Positions 61,013 through 64,000 of a DNA stretch of 64,000 bases are shown here, in pieces. The notes under the pieces were generated by a model. The model saw only the letters and a list, made by a program, of their open reading frames with translations, was not told the origin of the DNA and did no database searches. The translations under genes were made by a program, and so were the position numbers. The stretch comes from Verrucomicrobiaceae bacterium (GTDB taxonomy: Bacteria; Verrucomicrobiota; Verrucomicrobiia; Verrucomicrobiales; Verrucomicrobiaceae), in assembly GCA_947507875.1 (NCBI GenBank), contig CANNQP010000015.1, forward strand, positions 25,682 to 89,681. Direction: 5' to 3'. Numbering within the stretch: the stretch's first letter is position 1; the number at the start of each line of letters is the position of its first letter.

Positions 61013-62460
61013 AATTCTCGCAGCTCAGTTCCCGTCGTCACTTCCTCCAGGCCAATGGTTACAGCCTGGGAACGCTGGCGCTTGCCTCGCTGCTACAGCG
61101 AGATGGCCTGCTCGGCGCTCCACTCAAGCCAGACAGCATCACCGGCGAGCTTCGCTACGATTTGCTGCCGAAAAAGCCGCACTTTGAGCCGCAGGCGAAG
61201 GCGATGATCTCCCTCTTCATGATGGGCGGGCCTTCACAGATGGATCTCTTCGACCCGAAGCCGATGCTCACGAAGTATCACGGGCAGAAATTCCCCGGCG
61301 AGGTGAAGTATGACAACCTCGCGCAGGCTTCCTCGAAGTGCTTCGGCTCGCCTTGGAAGTTCTCGAAGCACGGCCAGTGTGGCATGGAGCTGAGCGAGCT
61401 TTTGCCAAATCTCGGTCAGGTCGCTGATGAGATCACGCTGGTGCGTTCGATGACCTCCGGCGTCAGCAATCATGCGCAGGGGCTTTACGCGATGAATGCC
61501 GGCCGCGTCACTGCGGGTCGCCCCGCGCTTGGCTCGTGGCTCACGTATGGACTCGGCAGCGAGACGGATGAATTGCCCGCCTACATGGTGCTCTCGCACC
61601 CGAACGGCCTACCCACGTTCAGTGGCGAGCACTACACGAATGGCTGGCTGCCCGCGCTGTATCAGGGCACGCTCGTGCGACCCACCGAGCCGCGCATTTT
61701 GAATCTCGATCCGCCCGCCTCGCTCGCTGGTGGGCCGCAGGCGCGCCAACTCGCGCTGTTGAAAGCCTTCAACGAAGAGCATCTCGGCCTGCATCCCGGC
61801 GAGCTCGACCTCCAGGCGCGCATTTCCAGCTACGAACTCGCCGCAAAGATGCAGACCGCCGCGAAGGAGGCGCTCGACATCTCCAACGAGCCCGCGCACG
61901 TCAAAAAACTTTACGGTGTCGATAATCCCATCACGCAGGATTATGCCACGCGCTGCATCATTGCCCGCCGTCTCATCGAGCGTGGCGTGCGCTACGTGCA
62001 GGTGCTGAATGCGGGCCAGAGTTGGGACCAACACAGCGCACTGGTCAGTTCCTTGCCCAAATTGTGTGCCGCTACCGATCAGCCTAGTGCGGCGTTGCTG
62101 ATTGATTTGAAACAGCGAGGTTTGCTCGACTCCACGGTCGTGCATTGGGGCGGTGAGATGGGACGTCTGCCCGTGCTGCAAAACGATGCGGGCTACGAAA
62201 AGTGGGGTCGCGATCACAACACCTACGGATTCAGCATGTGGCTGGCTGGCGGCGGCTTCAAAAAAGGCCACGTGCACGGCGAGACCGATGAATTTGGTCA
62301 CAAAGCCGTGATCGATGAGGTGAAGCACTACGATTACCACGCCACGCTGCTGAAGCTCTTCGGCCTCGACCACACCCAGCTCACCTACAAGCGCAACGGC
62401 CTCGCTGCCAGCCTCACGGATAACCAGGGAGCGAAGATCGTGGATAAGCTGCTCGCCTAG
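61009..62460 (+). CDS. DUF1501 domain-containing protein, twin-arginine signal
   Basis: Partner of the PSD1 protein, 483 residues. Twin-arginine signal SSRRHFLQANGYSLGTLALA. Family motifs are MISLFMMGGPSQMDLFDPKP, HAQGLYAMNAGRVTAGRPA, LGSWLTYGLGS, VRYVQVLNAGQSWDQH, VVHWGGEMGRLPV and VHGETDEFGHKAV. It is co-translated with the PSD1 gene through a 4-bp overlap. It differs substantially from the DUF1501 protein at 52.5 kb, so the two operons are old paralogues, not a recent duplication. Confidence 0.92.
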   Translation: MKFSQLSSRRHFLQANGYSLGTLALASLLQRDGLLGAPLKPDSITGELRYDLLPKKPHFEPQAKAMISLFMMGGPSQMDLFDPKPMLTKYHGQKFPGEVKYDNLAQASSKCFGSPWKFSKHGQCGMELSELLPNLGQVADEITLVRSMTSGVSNHAQGLYAMNAGRVTAGRPALGSWLTYGLGSETDELPAYMVLSHPNGLPTFSGEHYTNGWLPALYQGTLVRPTEPRILNLDPPASLAGGPQARQLALLKAFNEEHLGLHPGELDLQARISSYELAAKMQTAAKEALDISNEPAHVKKLYGVDNPITQDYATRCIIARRLIERGVRYVQVLNAGQSWDQHSALVSSLPKLCAATDQPSAALLIDLKQRGLLDSTVVHWGGEMGRLPVLQNDAGYEKWGRDHNTYGFSMWLAGGGFKKGHVHGETDEFGHKAVIDEVKHYDYHATLLKLFGLDHTQLTYKRNGLAASLTDNQGAKIVDKLLA

Positions 62461-62651
62461 ATGGCGCACTTTGGAGACTTTTCTGGCTGAAAGGGACGCC
62501 GCTTTGTGTGGAACCGGATAAAAGCGCTCCTTCATCTGCGTAGCTGGTATGACCTCTTACCTCTACGAATCCACTTTTTCATGACTCGTTCCACCACATC
62601 CGTTTCTTGGTGATTTCAAGCGAGCGGCCTGATGATTCCTTGATCTCACCT

Positions 62652-64000
62652 GTGGCATCTTCCCTCGAACACCAACTCAAAGCGCTGCTGCCTCGCGGGC
62701 GGGTGCTGACCTCGGCAGCGCAACTGGCGGGATACGGTGCGGATGGACTCGGATATAAAAACTACCTTCCCGATGCGGTGGTGATTCCTTCGGATGCGGA
62801 GGAGCTGGTTGGCTTTATGCAAGGCGCGAGGGCGCTGGGTGTGCCGGTCGTGATGCGTGGAGCGGGCACCTCGCTTTCGGGCGGGCCGGTGGCGGCGCAG
62901 GGTGGCGTGATCGTTCACACATCGGCGTTGAAGAAGATTCGGGAGATCAACACGGACGGGTTCTGGTGTGAAGTCGAATGCGGTGTGGGACTCAATGATC
63001 TCGATGCAGCGCTGAAGCCGCATGGCGTGTTCTATCCGCCTGATCCATCAAGCGGACCGGTGTGCACGCTCGGGGGCAATGTGGCATCGAACGCGGGTGG
63101 CGCGCATTGCTTTCGCTACGGCGTGACGAGCAATTACGTGCTCGGTGTTGAGGCGATTTTGCTGGATGGCAGTGTTCATCGCTTTGGTGGGCCTGCGGGT
63201 GGGCGTGGGCCATGGCGTGAGGATTGGAAACGATTCATGATCGGCTCCGAAGGCACGCTGGCGGCCTTCACGCGTTTTTGGCTACGGCTGCTTCCACTGC
63301 CGGAGAAAGTGTGGACCTTTCGCGCGACCTATCCCGATTTGAAGTCCACTGAGGCGGCGATTCATGCGCTGGTGGCTCATCCCTCGTATCCCGCGGCCAT
63401 CGAGATGCTTGACCCGCGTGGCGTGGCGATGGTGGAAAGCAGTCAGATGGCCTGCGGCTTGCCAGAGGGTTCGTTCATGCTGCTGGTGGAGATTGATGGC
63501 CCTGAGGCGTTGGTGAATGCTCGCGTGCAGTCCGTCGCCGAGCTTTTGCGTCAGGCAGGCTCGAATGATGTGATGTTCAGCGATGAAGATGCCCTTCGCC
63601 AAAAGCTCTGGAAGGCTCGTAAAGCGGCAGGCGGACTGCTGGGTCAACTCAGCCCCGCTTACGTCGTTCAGGACGCGGTGATACCGAAGCGTGCCCTGGC
63701 CGAGGTGCTTCAGCTTGTCTATGATGAAGCCGATGCCGCGAACATCCGCGCGGTGAATGTCTTCCACGCAGGCGATGGCAATTTGCATCCGAACTTCCTC
63801 TTCGATTCGCGTGTGCCAGGCGAACTGGAGAAGGTGGAACTCATCAGCAAGCGACTCATGCAGCGAGTCATTGACGTCGGTGGCACACTCAGCGGTGAGC
63901 ACGGCATCGGCAATGACAAGTCCGCTTACATGCCGCTGGTTTTCGGGCCGGACTCCATGCGTCTCCAACTTTCGGTGCCAGCCGCCTTCAATCCCACGCA
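62652..64000 (+). CDS. glcD: GlcD-type FAD-linked glycolate/lactate oxidase, 3' end outside window
   Basis: FAD-dependent 2-hydroxyacid oxidase subunit; 449 residues are visible and the frame runs off the window. The PCMH FAD-binding domain holds VVIPSDAEELVGFMQ, VMRGAGTSLSGGPV and VCTLGGNVASNAGGAHCFRYG. The oxidase C-domain holds VFHAGDGNLHPNFLFD and GGTLSGEHGIGNDK, the GlcD/D-lactate dehydrogenase signature. The visible end (PAAFNPT) is close to the usual GlcD terminus, but a C-terminal 4Fe-4S fusion cannot be excluded. Likely start GTG 62652, or TTG 62640; no ATG fits. Confidence 0.9.
   Translation, partial: MASSLEHQLKALLPRGRVLTSAAQLAGYGADGLGYKNYLPDAVVIPSDAEELVGFMQGARALGVPVVMRGAGTSLSGGPVAAQGGVIVHTSALKKIREINTDGFWCEVECGVGLNDLDAALKPHGVFYPPDPSSGPVCTLGGNVASNAGGAHCFRYGVTSNYVLGVEAILLDGSVHRFGGPAGGRGPWREDWKRFMIGSEGTLAAFTRFWLRLLPLPEKVWTFRATYPDLKSTEAAIHALVAHPSYPAAIEMLDPRGVAMVESSQMACGLPEGSFMLLVEIDGPEALVNARVQSVAELLRQAGSNDVMFSDEDALRQKLWKARKAAGGLLGQLSPAYVVQDAVIPKRALAEVLQLVYDEADAANIRAVNVFHAGDGNLHPNFLFDSRVPGELEKVELISKRLMQRVIDVGGTLSGEHGIGNDKSAYMPLVFGPDSMRLQLSVPAAFNPT

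Noticed and set aside
1..64000. CRISPR arrays, rRNA and tRNA genes
   Set aside because: No regularly spaced direct repeats, no rRNA-like blocks and no cloverleaf-like sequences with a CCA-type acceptor end were seen in the intergenic regions.

Overview
The window reads as a chromosomal segment of a Gram-negative Verrucomicrobiota bacterium, probably Verrucomicrobiaceae (Prosthecobacter-like). The basis is the content: two PSD1/DUF1549-DUF1553 plus DUF1501 gene pairs (typical of Planctomycetes and Verrucomicrobia), a diderm envelope cluster (bamA, OmpH/Skp, lpxD), bactofilins, GlgE, EboE and a GxxExxY-family gene. I saw no rRNA, tRNA, CRISPR array, prophage or classical insertion sequence. Hand-counted 60-base samples give about 47% GC near 3 kb and about 62% near 57 kb, so composition rises along the window.

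Layout. 0-8.4 kb: ctaA (5' end missing), a glycosyltransferase-like protein, an Opp/Dpp-type ATPase and rodA, converging without a gap on the leftward bamA-skp-lpxD envelope cluster. 8.5-13.5 kb: a secreted protein, deoC, a long trans-sulfuration PLP enzyme, a DUF2490 protein and a decayed LysR remnant. 13.5-19.9 kb: pheS and pheT separated by a GxxExxY gene flanked by 31-bp near-perfect inverted repeats, then a DEAD-box helicase and an EamA transporter. 20-23.4 kb: a membrane-anchored Pro-rich/TPR protein followed by a receiver-like/pseudokinase/FGE-sulfatase fusion. 23.4-33.5 kb: a class V aminotransferase, glgE, a Phd/PIN toxin-antitoxin pair behind a 16-bp palindrome, a secreted pair with a PQQ propeller, eboE with a Cys-rich alcohol dehydrogenase, an HMA protein and mobA. 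33.5-44.1 kb: guaA, ddl, a CbiX/DR2241-like protein, a serine hydrolase, a TPR protein, pdhA, two bactofilins (one with zinc ribbons), queC and queF. 44.2-49.1 kb: HxlR regulator and DinB protein (divergent), a two-component system and a LysR regulator. 49.2-62.5 kb: two PSD1 + DUF1501 operons around a secreted glycoside-hydrolase-like/LamG pair. 62.6 kb to the end: a GlcD-type oxidase running off the edge.

The most unusual signals are: (1) the inverted-repeat GxxExxY cassette that starts at the base next to the pheS stop codon; (2) an ungapped 128-nt leader shared by both PSD1 genes (83 of 128 positions identical by hand alignment), with a block of 18 identical bases 110 nt before each start codon; (3) a single in-frame TAG in the first PSD1 gene, whose operon is also split from its DUF1501 partner by an antisense toxin-antitoxin pair; and (4) the receiver-like/pseudokinase/TM/FGE-sulfatase fusion, in which the key catalytic residues of each signalling domain appear lost.
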